Part shown: in pieces, positions 17,692 to 26,498 of the stretch
How positions within the stretch are numbered: the stretch's first letter is position 1
Layout: the number at the start of each line of letters is the position of its first letter
NCBI RefSeq assembly: GCF_014698825.1
Contig: NZ_JACJTT010000002.1
Coordinates: 62,001-126,000, forward strand
Origin: Richelia sinica FACHB-800
Lineage (GTDB): Bacteria; Cyanobacteriota; Cyanobacteriia; Cyanobacteriales; Nostocaceae
Direction of reading: 5' to 3'
Length of the DNA: 64,000 bases
Position numbers and translations under genes: made by a program
The notes under the pieces: generated by a model
Told to the model about the DNA's origin: nothing
Database searches by the model: none
The model's input: the letters and a program-made list of their open reading frames with translations, nothing else

Positions 17692-18933
17692 CTACATTGT
17701 GTTTTGAGTCAAAATTAAAAATCCGACTTGAAATAAACCTACGACAAAACCCAAAACACCACCTAACGTCACAATAGCTTGTAATTCGTTTTTGACAATA
17801 CCTTCGATAGCTGCTTCTAAATCAGCAGGTGAAGTTGATTTCACTCTCTCCACTATCACTTGATCGATGGATAAAATCGGTATAGCTTGGGCAACGATCG
17901 CTTCTAAATCTTTTTCTAAATAACGCTCTAAAATTAGAGCCAATTCCTGTGCCAATACTTCTAATGAAGTGTTAACCACAGCAGAGTTACTTAAGCGTTT
18001 CAGTAATAAAACAGCGATGTTTTCCCAATCAGCAGATTCTGTTAGACCTTGCAGCAAATTCCGACCACTGGTTTGTAAATATTGACGGACGCTATCTCTG
18101 GTGGTTTTTCGCAGTTGTCTAACTGTGCCAATGGGTAAGTTTTGCAAAGATAATTCGAGTAGGAATTTTTTGAAGCGATCGCGCATTTGTAAATCTTGGA
18201 TTAATTCCTGTAGACGCTGATTAGTCGCTTCTTTGTCATCTAAACAAAATGTTCTTAACCTGGTGAGAGTATTGCGTAAGCCAAAGACGTTGGCAACTAC
18301 CCAATAAGTGCCACTAGTTTTTTCCCGAAAGCTTTCATCAATTGTTTGTATAGTTTTATCTGTTAAAAAATCAATGATTGCTAGTCGTAATACATCTGGA
18401 GGTAAAACCACTTGGACTAGCCAATCAGCTAATCTTCTGGCTTGTTCTTCACTTAATTGAAATTCTAATAAGACTTTGTCAAAAATTTGGTTAATTTGAG
18501 ATTCTAAAAAATCTTCCTTTCGGGCTAAAACTTTAAGTAATCGAGGTAAAGATTCTCCTAATAAATCACGTAAAATTCCCGCTACAACTTTGACGGTTTT
18601 TTCATTGTTATCACCTTGAATTTGCTCGACTGCTAACCGCAAGAGCCAGAGAATACCAGCTTCTACTCGTGATGGTTCTAATAATCTGCGGGCTAGATTT
18701 TGTAATTCCTCTGGTGTTAACAGCGACCCCATGATTGTATTGGCAATATTGATTGCCAACCGTTTCTGGTTACTAGGAATTAAGCCGGGAGTAAAGGGTA
18801 TTCTGCGTCCCCAAACATAAATTGCTTGGTAGGGACGGAACAACATTTTGATGGCTATATCGTTAGTAAAATAGCCAATGACTCCACCGAGAACGGGAGG
18901 TGAGATATACAGCCAGAGGTGAGACCAATCCAC
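17692..18933 (-). CDS. DUF445 family membrane protein
   Basis: This 413-residue protein of the DUF445 (YheB-like) family starts at GTG. The N-terminal membrane segment contains the hallmark [19 protein letters not shown], followed by the [11 protein letters not shown] motif. A long, mostly helical soluble region (~70-380) is rich in Leu, Glu and Arg, and a C-terminal membrane segment ([21 protein letters not shown]) closes it. Function is not established in cyanobacteria. It lies 25 bases downstream of menG on the same strand and is probably co-transcribed with it. Confidence 0.85.
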   Translation of the reverse strand: MDWSHLWLYISPPVLGGVIGYFTNDIAIKMLFRPYQAIYVWGRRIPFTPGLIPSNQKRLAINIANTIMGSLLTPEELQNLARRLLEPSRVEAGILWLLRLAVEQIQGDNNEKTVKVVAGILRDLLGESLPRLLKVLARKEDFLESQINQIFDKVLLEFQLSEEQARRLADWLVQVVLPPDVLRLAIIDFLTDKTIQTIDESFREKTSGTYWVVANVFGLRNTLTRLRTFCLDDKEATNQRLQELIQDLQMRDRFKKFLLELSLQNLPIGTVRQLRKTTRDSVRQYLQTSGRNLLQGLTESADWENIAVLLLKRLSNSAVVNTSLEVLAQELALILERYLEKDLEAIVAQAIPILSIDQVIVERVKSTSPADLEAAIEGIVKNELQAIVTLGGVLGFVVGLFQVGFLILTQNTM

Positions 18934-18958
18934 AGGATTTTCGGCTTAAGGATGAATT

Positions 18959-19648
18959 TTAACTTTTCCTGACTACTAATACTCCCATCATACCGTTAGC
19001 AATGGGATAGTGTGTTGCCTGGGAAAATCCTGCTTGATGAGCTAGTTCCACTTGTTCGCTACCAATAGGAAAACGGTCTAAACTGGGGCTGATGTAGGCA
19101 TATTCTTCTTTTAAGCCTAAGTTGGTGGCCATAGGAACTACACAGTTTTGCAAATACCACTGCTGAAAGGCGCGTAGTTGGGCGTTACTAGGCCGATGAA
19201 AGTCTAAGATTGCGGCTTTCCCTCCTGGTTTGAGGACGCGATATATTTCTTGGAGACTGCGGGGGATGTCTTGGACGTTTCTTAAGCCATAACCCATTGT
19301 GGCCGCATCAAATTGACTATTTTCAAAGGGTAAGTTGAGTACGTCAGCTTCTACCCAAGCGATCGCTGTTTGTGGATAGTTTTGGCTACGTTCTTGGGCT
19401 GTGGCCAGGAGATTGGGTGAAAAATCTACTCCATAGACCTTACCTGTTTTGCCGACTCGTCGTGCTAACCGTAGGGCTAGATCACCACTACCACAACATA
19501 AATCTATACAAGTATTTCCTGATTGGGCGGCACTCCATTTGACGGTCATTTCTTTCCAGATATGGTGTTGTCCCAGACTTAACCAATTGTTGAGTTGGTC
19601 ATACACAGGGGCAATCCGGTCAAAAATGGTACGAATTTCGTTAGTCAC
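18959..19648 (-). CDS. menG: Demethylphylloquinone methyltransferase MenG
   Basis: This UbiE/MenG-family SAM-dependent methyltransferase (229 residues) carries out the last methylation in phylloquinone (vitamin K1) synthesis, the cofactor of photosystem I in cyanobacteria. Evidence: N-terminus IRTIFDRIAPVYDQLNNWLSLGQH, the SAM-binding motif CIDLCCGSGDLALRLA, GVDFSPNLL, and the family signature MGYGLRNVQDIPRSLQEIYRVLKPGGK. In a cyanobacterium this family member is MenG rather than ubiquinone UbiE. The DUF445 gene follows 25 bases downstream. Confidence 0.92.
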   Translation of the reverse strand: MTNEIRTIFDRIAPVYDQLNNWLSLGQHHIWKEMTVKWSAAQSGNTCIDLCCGSGDLALRLARRVGKTGKVYGVDFSPNLLATAQERSQNYPQTAIAWVEADVLNLPFENSQFDAATMGYGLRNVQDIPRSLQEIYRVLKPGGKAAILDFHRPSNAQLRAFQQWYLQNCVVPMATNLGLKEEYAYISPSLDRFPIGSEQVELAHQAGFSQATHYPIANGMMGVLVVRKS

Positions 19649-19770
19649 TCAAGTTTGCGGTGGGGATTGAGGGTTTTGTTTGTTGCTTTGCTGTTGTCAG
19701 CAGTTTGTAGGGTGTGGAGTCAATGATTGGAAATACCACACCCTTTTCACGCTATGGATTTAGCTGTAGG

Positions 19771-20673
19771 TTATTGTAATGAACTGCTCGCTAGGGCGAT
19801 CGCTACTAATTCCCCTGACAATTGAATGAGTTTGAGTTCATCTTCTCGTAAAATTACAGGTTGTAGCCATTGCAGGGATAAAACGCCCAAAACCTTACCT
19901 CGGTAAGTAATGGGCGTAACTAAATGAGCTTTTATCCCAGTTTCTTGATAAATACTGCTGCTTTCTAATGCGGGTTCTTTGGCAACATTTAATGCTATTT
20001 GGGTTGCTCCAGTAGCGATCGCTTGGCTAGTTAATGGGTCTTGTGATAACCAATTGGCCATCACACCATGATCACTATAAACTCCTTGAGTTCCCGTTAA
20101 AGAATTGTCTGCTATTAACTGCAAAATACAAGTATTAGCAGCGAAGGTTTCAGTAAAAGCTTTAGCAATTGGTGCTAAACTGCTCTCTAAACTTGTAGCA
20201 GCTTGAGTCACTTCTACCAAGACACTTAATATGTTAATTTGTCCTTGGGCACGGCGTAATTCTTCTGTTCTTTGTTTGAGCAAATCATAGGTTTCTGCCG
20301 CCCTTTGTACCACTGCTTTTAATTCCCCAGGGTCCCAAGGCTTAGTAATGTATTTGTAGACTTGTCCAGCATTGATTGCCTCTACTAAGTCTTCAATATC
20401 TGTAAATCCAGTGAGAATTATTCTCACCGTGTCAGGGAATTGGGGGACAGTCCGACTCAAAAATTCTGTACCTTTCATTTCTGGCATTCTTTGGTCGGAG
20501 ATAATAACAGCCACTTCTCCCTCACTTGCCAATACTTCCAAAGCATTCAAACCACTTTCGGCTTTGAGTACCTGAAAATCACGACGGAAAGTGCGATAAA
20601 GCAGATCGAGATTATCTGGTTCATCATCTACTACTAAAATTTTTAGTTTTTTTGATCTATCTAAAGTAATCAA
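19771..20673 (-). CDS. Response regulator with GAF domain
   Basis: This is a 300-residue single-gene regulator. The N-terminal receiver (~10-125) has VVDDEPDNLD, phospho-acceptor Asp60 in IISDQRMPEMKG, Thr in ILTGFTD and Lys in YITKPWDP. A helical linker (~125-150) leads to a GAF domain (~155-298; LAPIAKAFTETFAANTCILQL, VTPITYRGKVLGVLSLQW). There is no DNA-binding, kinase or diguanylate cyclase output, so it probably acts by protein contact. The DQRMP.M.G.EFL pattern is typical of receivers that pair with kinases encoded elsewhere. No partner is adjacent. Confidence 0.85.
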   Translation of the reverse strand: MITLDRSKKLKILVVDDEPDNLDLLYRTFRRDFQVLKAESGLNALEVLASEGEVAVIISDQRMPEMKGTEFLSRTVPQFPDTVRIILTGFTDIEDLVEAINAGQVYKYITKPWDPGELKAVVQRAAETYDLLKQRTEELRRAQGQINILSVLVEVTQAATSLESSLAPIAKAFTETFAANTCILQLIADNSLTGTQGVYSDHGVMANWLSQDPLTSQAIATGATQIALNVAKEPALESSSIYQETGIKAHLVTPITYRGKVLGVLSLQWLQPVILREDELKLIQLSGELVAIALASSSLQ

Positions 20674-21017
20674 TTGATTCCCCGACTTATTAGTTTCAAA
20701 ATTGGAATTATTTGTAAAAATAAGGGCTTTAAAATTTGAGGATTTATTTATCTTGGTGATACATATGTGTGTGTTACTACCTTACTTAACTTAGTGTATA
20801 ACTCTTAATTGTCATATTACAGTTTATTTTTTTTAATTGGCACGGTTAAAGATTAAAATAAGATTCTATATCCGTATTTAAACGGAAGTAGCTGGAATTC
20901 CTTGGCAATCAACACGATGTGGGATGAGGAATAAAAACGGAACCACGAGGAATCACCAGGAGTATCATTTGCTCATCAATAATTACAATATCAAAATTTC
21001 CGATCAAATTTGAGATT
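20674..21017. other. Divergent intergenic region before raf1
   Basis: This 344-base AT-rich spacer separates the minus-strand response regulator from raf1. No reading frame, repeat or hairpin stands out. It presumably contains both promoters. Confidence 0.5.
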
Positions 21018-22097
21018 ATGACTGAACTCTCACCCAATAAGCAAAATCCAGACAATCTTGCGGATGAGCAAGCACAAGAATTACTAGTCAAGTTAAGGCA
21101 AAAACAGGGTAACTGGGTAGAATGGGGGATAGCGATCGCCACTCTGCAAAAAGCTGGGTATAATTCCCAAGTAATTTTTGAAGCCACTGGATTTGAGCCA
21201 ATTCAGCAAAACCAAGTCATTGTTGGTGCTCAGGTCTATAGTTCTCTAGAAAAGTGTGGTGCTTCTCCAGAGACCCTGGCCTATTATGGCAGCAAAGCCA
21301 GTGATATCCTGTATGAGTTACGTTCCCTGTCCCAAGAAGACCGGGCCACTACTGCCGATCTCACCTTCAAGTACAAATTGGATGCTTTGGAAGCGAGAGA
21401 AATTGCCAAAGCTGTGAAAGATTTTTCCTGGTTGCCAAAACTACCAGATGGTTTTAGTGCTCATCCAGGGGATGCGGTGGCCTATCAATCATGGAAATTA
21501 GCGAAGCAAAATTCAGATTTACAGGAGCGATCGCGTCTCATTGCCAGAGGATTGCGTTTTGCCCAGACCCAAACAGCAAGAACCCAGCTAGAACAACTAT
21601 TAGTTGATTTTACAGTCACTCCCAAACGTCCGGCCCCCACGTTACCTTTTTATCGGTTAGAGTCGGACGAAGATTTACCACGAATTTTACCTGTAGTTGG
21701 AGAACTACCTTTAACAGCAGCAGATTTACAAGCAGTACCTCTTGTTTCCTCCATTGAACCCTTTGGCATAGTTAAACATGCTGGAAATCAAGCTTGGGTT
21801 CCCTTACCTGGATGGCAAATGTTACTGGGAGCAGAAGACCCCATCGTCATCATGGCTAAAAGTGACATTTTCCCAAACCAAGCCAAATCAGAACCAGTTT
21901 TAATAGTAGTAGACCGTGCTCAACGTCAATGGGATGCTTCCAGCTATTTTGTGTTTGATAATGGTCAGGAAATTGATTTTCAATGGTTTGAAACTCAACC
22001 AGAACTTTCTCTCCTGGGCAAAATTATTATCATTGTTCGTGCCAAGAAGATTTTAGATCAGGAATTCACTAAAGATGTATGGCAAATTGATGAATAA
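21018..22097 (+). CDS. raf1: RuBisCO accumulation factor 1
   Basis: Raf1 is a dimeric chaperone that binds folded RbcL dimers and promotes assembly of the RbcL8 core before RbcS joins. This 359-residue protein shows the family plan: an N-terminal alpha domain (~20-200; ELLVKLRQKQGNWVEWG, AYYGSKASDILYELRSLSQEDR, WLPKLPDGFSAHPGDAVAYQ), a linker, and a C-terminal beta domain (~215-355; PFYRLESDEDLPRILPVVGELP and later strands) that mediates dimerisation. It is a monocistronic gene; raf1 is usually unlinked to rbcLS in cyanobacteria. Confidence 0.95.
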   Translation: MTELSPNKQNPDNLADEQAQELLVKLRQKQGNWVEWGIAIATLQKAGYNSQVIFEATGFEPIQQNQVIVGAQVYSSLEKCGASPETLAYYGSKASDILYELRSLSQEDRATTADLTFKYKLDALEAREIAKAVKDFSWLPKLPDGFSAHPGDAVAYQSWKLAKQNSDLQERSRLIARGLRFAQTQTARTQLEQLLVDFTVTPKRPAPTLPFYRLESDEDLPRILPVVGELPLTAADLQAVPLVSSIEPFGIVKHAGNQAWVPLPGWQMLLGAEDPIVIMAKSDIFPNQAKSEPVLIVVDRAQRQWDASSYFVFDNGQEIDFQWFETQPELSLLGKIIIIVRAKKILDQEFTKDVWQIDE

Positions 22098-22164
22098 GAT
22101 AATTTGCTTTCAGGGAATTGGTTTTTTTGAGTAACCCATAATGACGATGTTGAAGTGATTTAAA

Positions 22165-23286
22165 TCAACTTAAATGTTCAGGGAGCTTAACTAGAAAAGT
22201 GGTTCCCTGTCCAACTATGCTATTAACTGTAATCACTCCTCCATGGATATCCACACATTGTTTAACAATAGCTAGACCCAATCCAGTACCAGGAATTTGA
22301 CCAACATTTTTACCTCTTTCAAAAGGTGTAAATATTTGGGATTGTATATCTTGGGGAATGCCAATACCTTGGTCTTGAACTTGAAAACAAAAATGATTTT
22401 CTGCTCGATAAAGTTTAAGGGAGACTATGCCACCCCGGGGAGAATATTTGATAGCATTAGAGAGAAGATTATTTAATAAATGCCACAGGATTTTTTTATC
22501 TAAATAGGCAACATCAATTTCTCCATCAACAGTGAATTGTAAACTATGCTGTTTTGTTAAATTGGCTTGGAGAGAGTTAATTAATTCCTGACAAAAATCA
22601 ACTAAATTTAATCCTTCAGGATGAAAATCTAATTTCCCTACTTCTGCTTTACCTAAAGTGAGAATACTATCCAATAAATCATTTAGACTTTCTGTAGCTG
22701 AAGCAATGCGATCAAGATGAATTTGTTTATTTTGGTCCGGTAATTTGTGACCATATTGTTTGAGGATTTCTGTGCCGAGCTTAATTGCTGTCAGGGGATT
22801 ACGGAATTCATGAGCAGCGATACAAAGATATTGAGATTTTAAATTAGATTGATATTCTGCTGTTTTCTTATCTTCCTGGGCAGCTACTAAAGCCTTTTGA
22901 ACCTCTGCCTCTGCGGCATGACGGGAAAGGGCAATTTCAATGGTTGTGGCCAGAATTTTTTCATTAAAAGGTTTAAGAATATAGCCAAATGGTTGAGTAG
23001 CTTTCACCCTTTCTAAAGTGGCATGGTCAGCATTAGCAGTAAGATAGACGATAGGAATATTCGACCGGGATTGAATAACATTAGCTGCGGTGATGCCGTC
23101 CATTTCACCTGCTAGACGGATATCCATTAATACTAAGTCAGGAAGCAAGGATTCAGCATCAATAATTGCTTCTTCTCCAGTGGCAGTTAACCCAATTACA
23201 TTGTATCCTAAATCCTCTAGAGTTTCTCGCAGATCATCAGCGACTAGTTGTTCATCTTCGACTATCAAAACTTGAATAGGAGACAT
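22165..23286 (-). CDS. Receiver-histidine kinase hybrid (REC-HisKA-HATPase)
   Basis: This 373-residue cytoplasmic protein has a receiver at the N-terminus (VEDEQLVADDL, phospho-acceptor Asp55 in LVLMDIRLAGEMDG, LTAN, ILKPFNE). A coiled linker leads to HisKA with IAAHEFRNPLTAIKL (His159) and a HATPase domain (LLNNLLSNAIKYS, DQGIGIP, GTGLGLAIVKQ). There is no sensor domain, so its input should come through phosphorylation of the receiver. It lies 26 bases downstream of another receiver-kinase gene, and the two are likely one operon and one relay (inference). Confidence 0.9.
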   Translation of the reverse strand: MSPIQVLIVEDEQLVADDLRETLEDLGYNVIGLTATGEEAIIDAESLLPDLVLMDIRLAGEMDGITAANVIQSRSNIPIVYLTANADHATLERVKATQPFGYILKPFNEKILATTIEIALSRHAAEAEVQKALVAAQEDKKTAEYQSNLKSQYLCIAAHEFRNPLTAIKLGTEILKQYGHKLPDQNKQIHLDRIASATESLNDLLDSILTLGKAEVGKLDFHPEGLNLVDFCQELINSLQANLTKQHSLQFTVDGEIDVAYLDKKILWHLLNNLLSNAIKYSPRGGIVSLKLYRAENHFCFQVQDQGIGIPQDIQSQIFTPFERGKNVGQIPGTGLGLAIVKQCVDIHGGVITVNSIVGQGTTFLVKLPEHLS

Positions 23287-23312
23287 AATTAACCTGGGAA
23301 TAATAAAAGTGT

Positions 23313-26210
23313 TTATTTTTGATGATTGTGAGCAAAGGTAATATGAAAACTTGTGCCACAGTTGCTTTCAAACCGGATATTTCCTTTCAGTTGTCGGGTG
23401 AGATTATTAACTATTCTTAAACCGAGAGAACGACTATTTTCCCAATTAAGATTTTCTGGTATACCAATACCATTATCACTCACGCTTAATGTCACAGTAT
23501 GATCATCATTCGGATGCAGATGAATAGTCACCTTGCCATTTTGCACATTGAGAAAAGCATACTTGAGGGAATTAGAGACTAATTCATTAATAATTAATCC
23601 GCAGGGAACTGCTACATCTAGAGAAAGATAAATATTGTTTGTTTCTATTTGCCGACGAATTAATCCTTGACTCATGCCATAGGAACGAAATAAGTTGTCT
23701 GTTAAGTTGGTAATGTAGGTATGAAAATCTATTTGGGCAAGATTGGGTGATTGGTAAAGTTGTTCATGAATTAGTGCCATTGACTGCACACGGTTTTGGG
23801 ATTCTTCAAACAAGACGGCAGTTCTAGAGTCTAATGAGCGACGAGACTGCATCCTGAGTAAGCTAGAGATAATTTGTAGGTTGTTTTTAACCCGGTGGTG
23901 AATTTCTTTGAGGAGGGTTTCTTTTTCTTCGAGCGATCGCTTAATCTGTACCTCTGCTTGTTTGTGATTGGTGATATCACTCACCCGAATTAAATTCATT
24001 GCTCTCCCAGCAACGCTAATTTGTTTAGCTGCTAAACTACCCCAAAACAAGTTACCTTTGCAGGTGGTATATTCTAATTCTTGATTCCATACCCTATCCC
24101 GATTTAGTTCTATGGAAATTTTCTTCAGTTCTTCTGTACTAAATTGATAGTTGAGGAGATCCAGTCTTTCCGTATTAACCAATTCATCTTTACTATGAAA
24201 TTCAAATAGTTCTACTGCTCTTTGATTACAATCAATAATGGCTAAAGATTTAGCATCCACTAGAAACATGGCATCTGTGGATTCGTTAAAAATTGCTTTG
24301 AGTAAATCCCGATTTTGAATAATTTCTAACTCTGCTAGTTTGCGATCGCTAATATCTAACCAATAACCGATAATTTCTAAAGGATTTCCTTGCTCATCAC
24401 GCACTAGATTCGATTGGTCAAATACCCAGCGATAAACCCCTTGTTTATCTAATAATCGATATTCAAAGGCAATTCTATCTCTAGTAAAGATTTTTTCTAA
24501 TTCAAACAGTACATGCTGTTGGTCTTCTGGATGAATATGGTCAAACCAAAAATCTGAATTAGTTATGAATTCTGCTGGATCGTAACCAAACAATGAAGTC
24601 ACATTACCACTCATAAAAGTGGGTCCATATTCATCAGCTACTTTGCTAGTATAAATTGCCCCTGGGGTAGAAAATAGGAGAAACTCTAGCCGTTGTTGGA
24701 GTTGTAATACTTGAGCTTCAATAATTTTCCGGTCTTGAATTTCTTGTATTAATTGTTTGTTCGCTGCTTCTATATCAAGAGTGCGCTGCTGAACTCTCAT
24801 TTCCAACTCTTGATTCAGCTTTTGTAACGCTGATTCTGCATTTTTATGTTGGGTAATATCCCGCGCTTCAACTAGTAGAAAAATTACTTTTTCTTTATCT
24901 CCTAGAATCGGTTTGATGGAGAAATCCAAAGTTTGCTCACGATTTTCACCATGAGGCAGAGTCAGTTCATAGCGACTCACTTGACCTACACAGGCAGCTT
25001 TGATTCCTTGGTGAAAATATTGTTTTAATTCGATGAATCGGTTAAAAAAAGGCACATCCCATAACGGTTTACCAATTAATTCATGCCGGTTTAGTTGTAA
25101 ATATTCAATTGCAGATTGGTTAACTTCTACAACTAAGCCATGAGGGTCTAGTAAAAAGATGTATTGAAATATTTGCTCAAAAATTGCTCGAAATTTGCGC
25201 TCACTGGATTGTAATTCTTTGGTGCGTTCCTGAACGTTGGCTTCTAGTTGGGTATTGAGATATTTTAAGTTTTGATAGAGTTCTGCTTGTTGAATCGCGA
25301 TCGCTATTTGTACAGATAACTGGTCTAGTAACTCGATTTCCGACTCTTGCCATTGTCGAGAGGTAGAACATTGGTGAGCAATCAATAATCCCCAAGGTGG
25401 TTGATGTCCTTTCCCAGATGATTGGGTGTAGGAAAAAATGGGAACGACAATTTTTGCTTTCACTTGAAAGCTTTCTAACATCTGAACATAACAACTAGAC
25501 AGTCCTGCTTCTCGAATATTTGTCACCGCAGAACGGTATGGTGTCTCTAATTCTGAATATACTGGCCTAGCGAAACAGTTGTCTTCTAAATGGATATTTA
25601 AACAACTACGCCATTTTGGCCACACCGACTCAGCCACAATCACTCCACCATTTTTTGGTTGTAAGCGATACACAAGTACCCGGTCAGCCTTGAGGAATTT
25701 ACGCACTTCATCAACAGTGGTATTCAGAACTGCTTCCAAACTTAAAGATTGACGAATCCGCAAAGCGATCGCTCCTAGTAGTTTTTGCTGTTCCTGCTGC
25801 TGTGCAATTTGCTGGATGAATTGCAACCTTTCCAAAACTGTATGACAAGCACGCAAAAAAGCACCACAGGTGAGTTTTCCCTTGACCAGATAATCCTGTA
25901 CACCAGCTTTCATGGCTTGTACCGCAATATTTTCGTCCCCATAGCGAGTAATCATAATCACTGGTAACTGTTCCTTACCAGTGACTAGCTTGAGTTTACC
26001 CAAGAACTCCAAGCCATTAATATCCGACAACATAAAATCTAAAATAATCAAATCGGGCATTGTGTGTTGACAATGCTCCAACGCCACTAAAGCTGTGGAA
26101 AATACGTAAATTTCATATCTATATTGGTTATCTTGCGCTAAAAATTGACGATAAACAGCGATATCTGTAGCGCAGTCATCAATGATAAAAATATGACATG
26201 ACTGATTCAT
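23313..26210 (-). CDS. Receiver-GAF-multi-PAS histidine kinase (HisKA_2 type)
   Basis: This 965-residue cytoplasmic hybrid has the order: receiver (~5-125; Asp58 in LIILDFMLSD), GAF (~155-320; RIRQSLSLEAVLNTTVDEVRKFLKADRVLVYRL, as in phytochrome-like GAF domains), then PAS domains around 335-460, 510-640 and 640-760, each followed by PAC-like segments. A HisKA_2-type box (HHRVKN, 771-776) and a HATPase domain (LIINELVSNSLKYA, DNGIGIP) complete it. The GAF lacks an obvious chromophore cysteine in the usual CIRDPCF-type place (it reads LEDNCFARPV), so bilin binding is doubtful. It is the first gene of the operon with the REC-HisKA gene. Confidence 0.88.
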   Translation of the reverse strand: MNQSCHIFIIDDCATDIAVYRQFLAQDNQYRYEIYVFSTALVALEHCQHTMPDLIILDFMLSDINGLEFLGKLKLVTGKEQLPVIMITRYGDENIAVQAMKAGVQDYLVKGKLTCGAFLRACHTVLERLQFIQQIAQQQEQQKLLGAIALRIRQSLSLEAVLNTTVDEVRKFLKADRVLVYRLQPKNGGVIVAESVWPKWRSCLNIHLEDNCFARPVYSELETPYRSAVTNIREAGLSSCYVQMLESFQVKAKIVVPIFSYTQSSGKGHQPPWGLLIAHQCSTSRQWQESEIELLDQLSVQIAIAIQQAELYQNLKYLNTQLEANVQERTKELQSSERKFRAIFEQIFQYIFLLDPHGLVVEVNQSAIEYLQLNRHELIGKPLWDVPFFNRFIELKQYFHQGIKAACVGQVSRYELTLPHGENREQTLDFSIKPILGDKEKVIFLLVEARDITQHKNAESALQKLNQELEMRVQQRTLDIEAANKQLIQEIQDRKIIEAQVLQLQQRLEFLLFSTPGAIYTSKVADEYGPTFMSGNVTSLFGYDPAEFITNSDFWFDHIHPEDQQHVLFELEKIFTRDRIAFEYRLLDKQGVYRWVFDQSNLVRDEQGNPLEIIGYWLDISDRKLAELEIIQNRDLLKAIFNESTDAMFLVDAKSLAIIDCNQRAVELFEFHSKDELVNTERLDLLNYQFSTEELKKISIELNRDRVWNQELEYTTCKGNLFWGSLAAKQISVAGRAMNLIRVSDITNHKQAEVQIKRSLEEKETLLKEIHHRVKNNLQIISSLLRMQSRRSLDSRTAVLFEESQNRVQSMALIHEQLYQSPNLAQIDFHTYITNLTDNLFRSYGMSQGLIRRQIETNNIYLSLDVAVPCGLIINELVSNSLKYAFLNVQNGKVTIHLHPNDDHTVTLSVSDNGIGIPENLNWENSRSLGLRIVNNLTRQLKGNIRFESNCGTSFHITFAHNHQK

Positions 26211-26498
26211 GTTCCTATCAAAAACTCATGATCAAAAGAATTTATATTGAACAGTGCCTAGTCCCCTGTTGAACTCTATGAATTTAATTAGGGTATAAAT
26301 TTTTTAAAGTATCTTTACATTAACCAATGTAACATTAGTTTGCGGGAAGAGATCCGTTGATGCTGACTTCTAGGCTGAAGTAGTAGGTATGAGTCCAGGG
26401 AAAATCATTTTTTCCATACTGAATGGTGTACGCTAGTTCATAAGGACTACCGTCTGTTAATTATTCATCTTCATTAACAATCAAAATTTACTCCTAGT

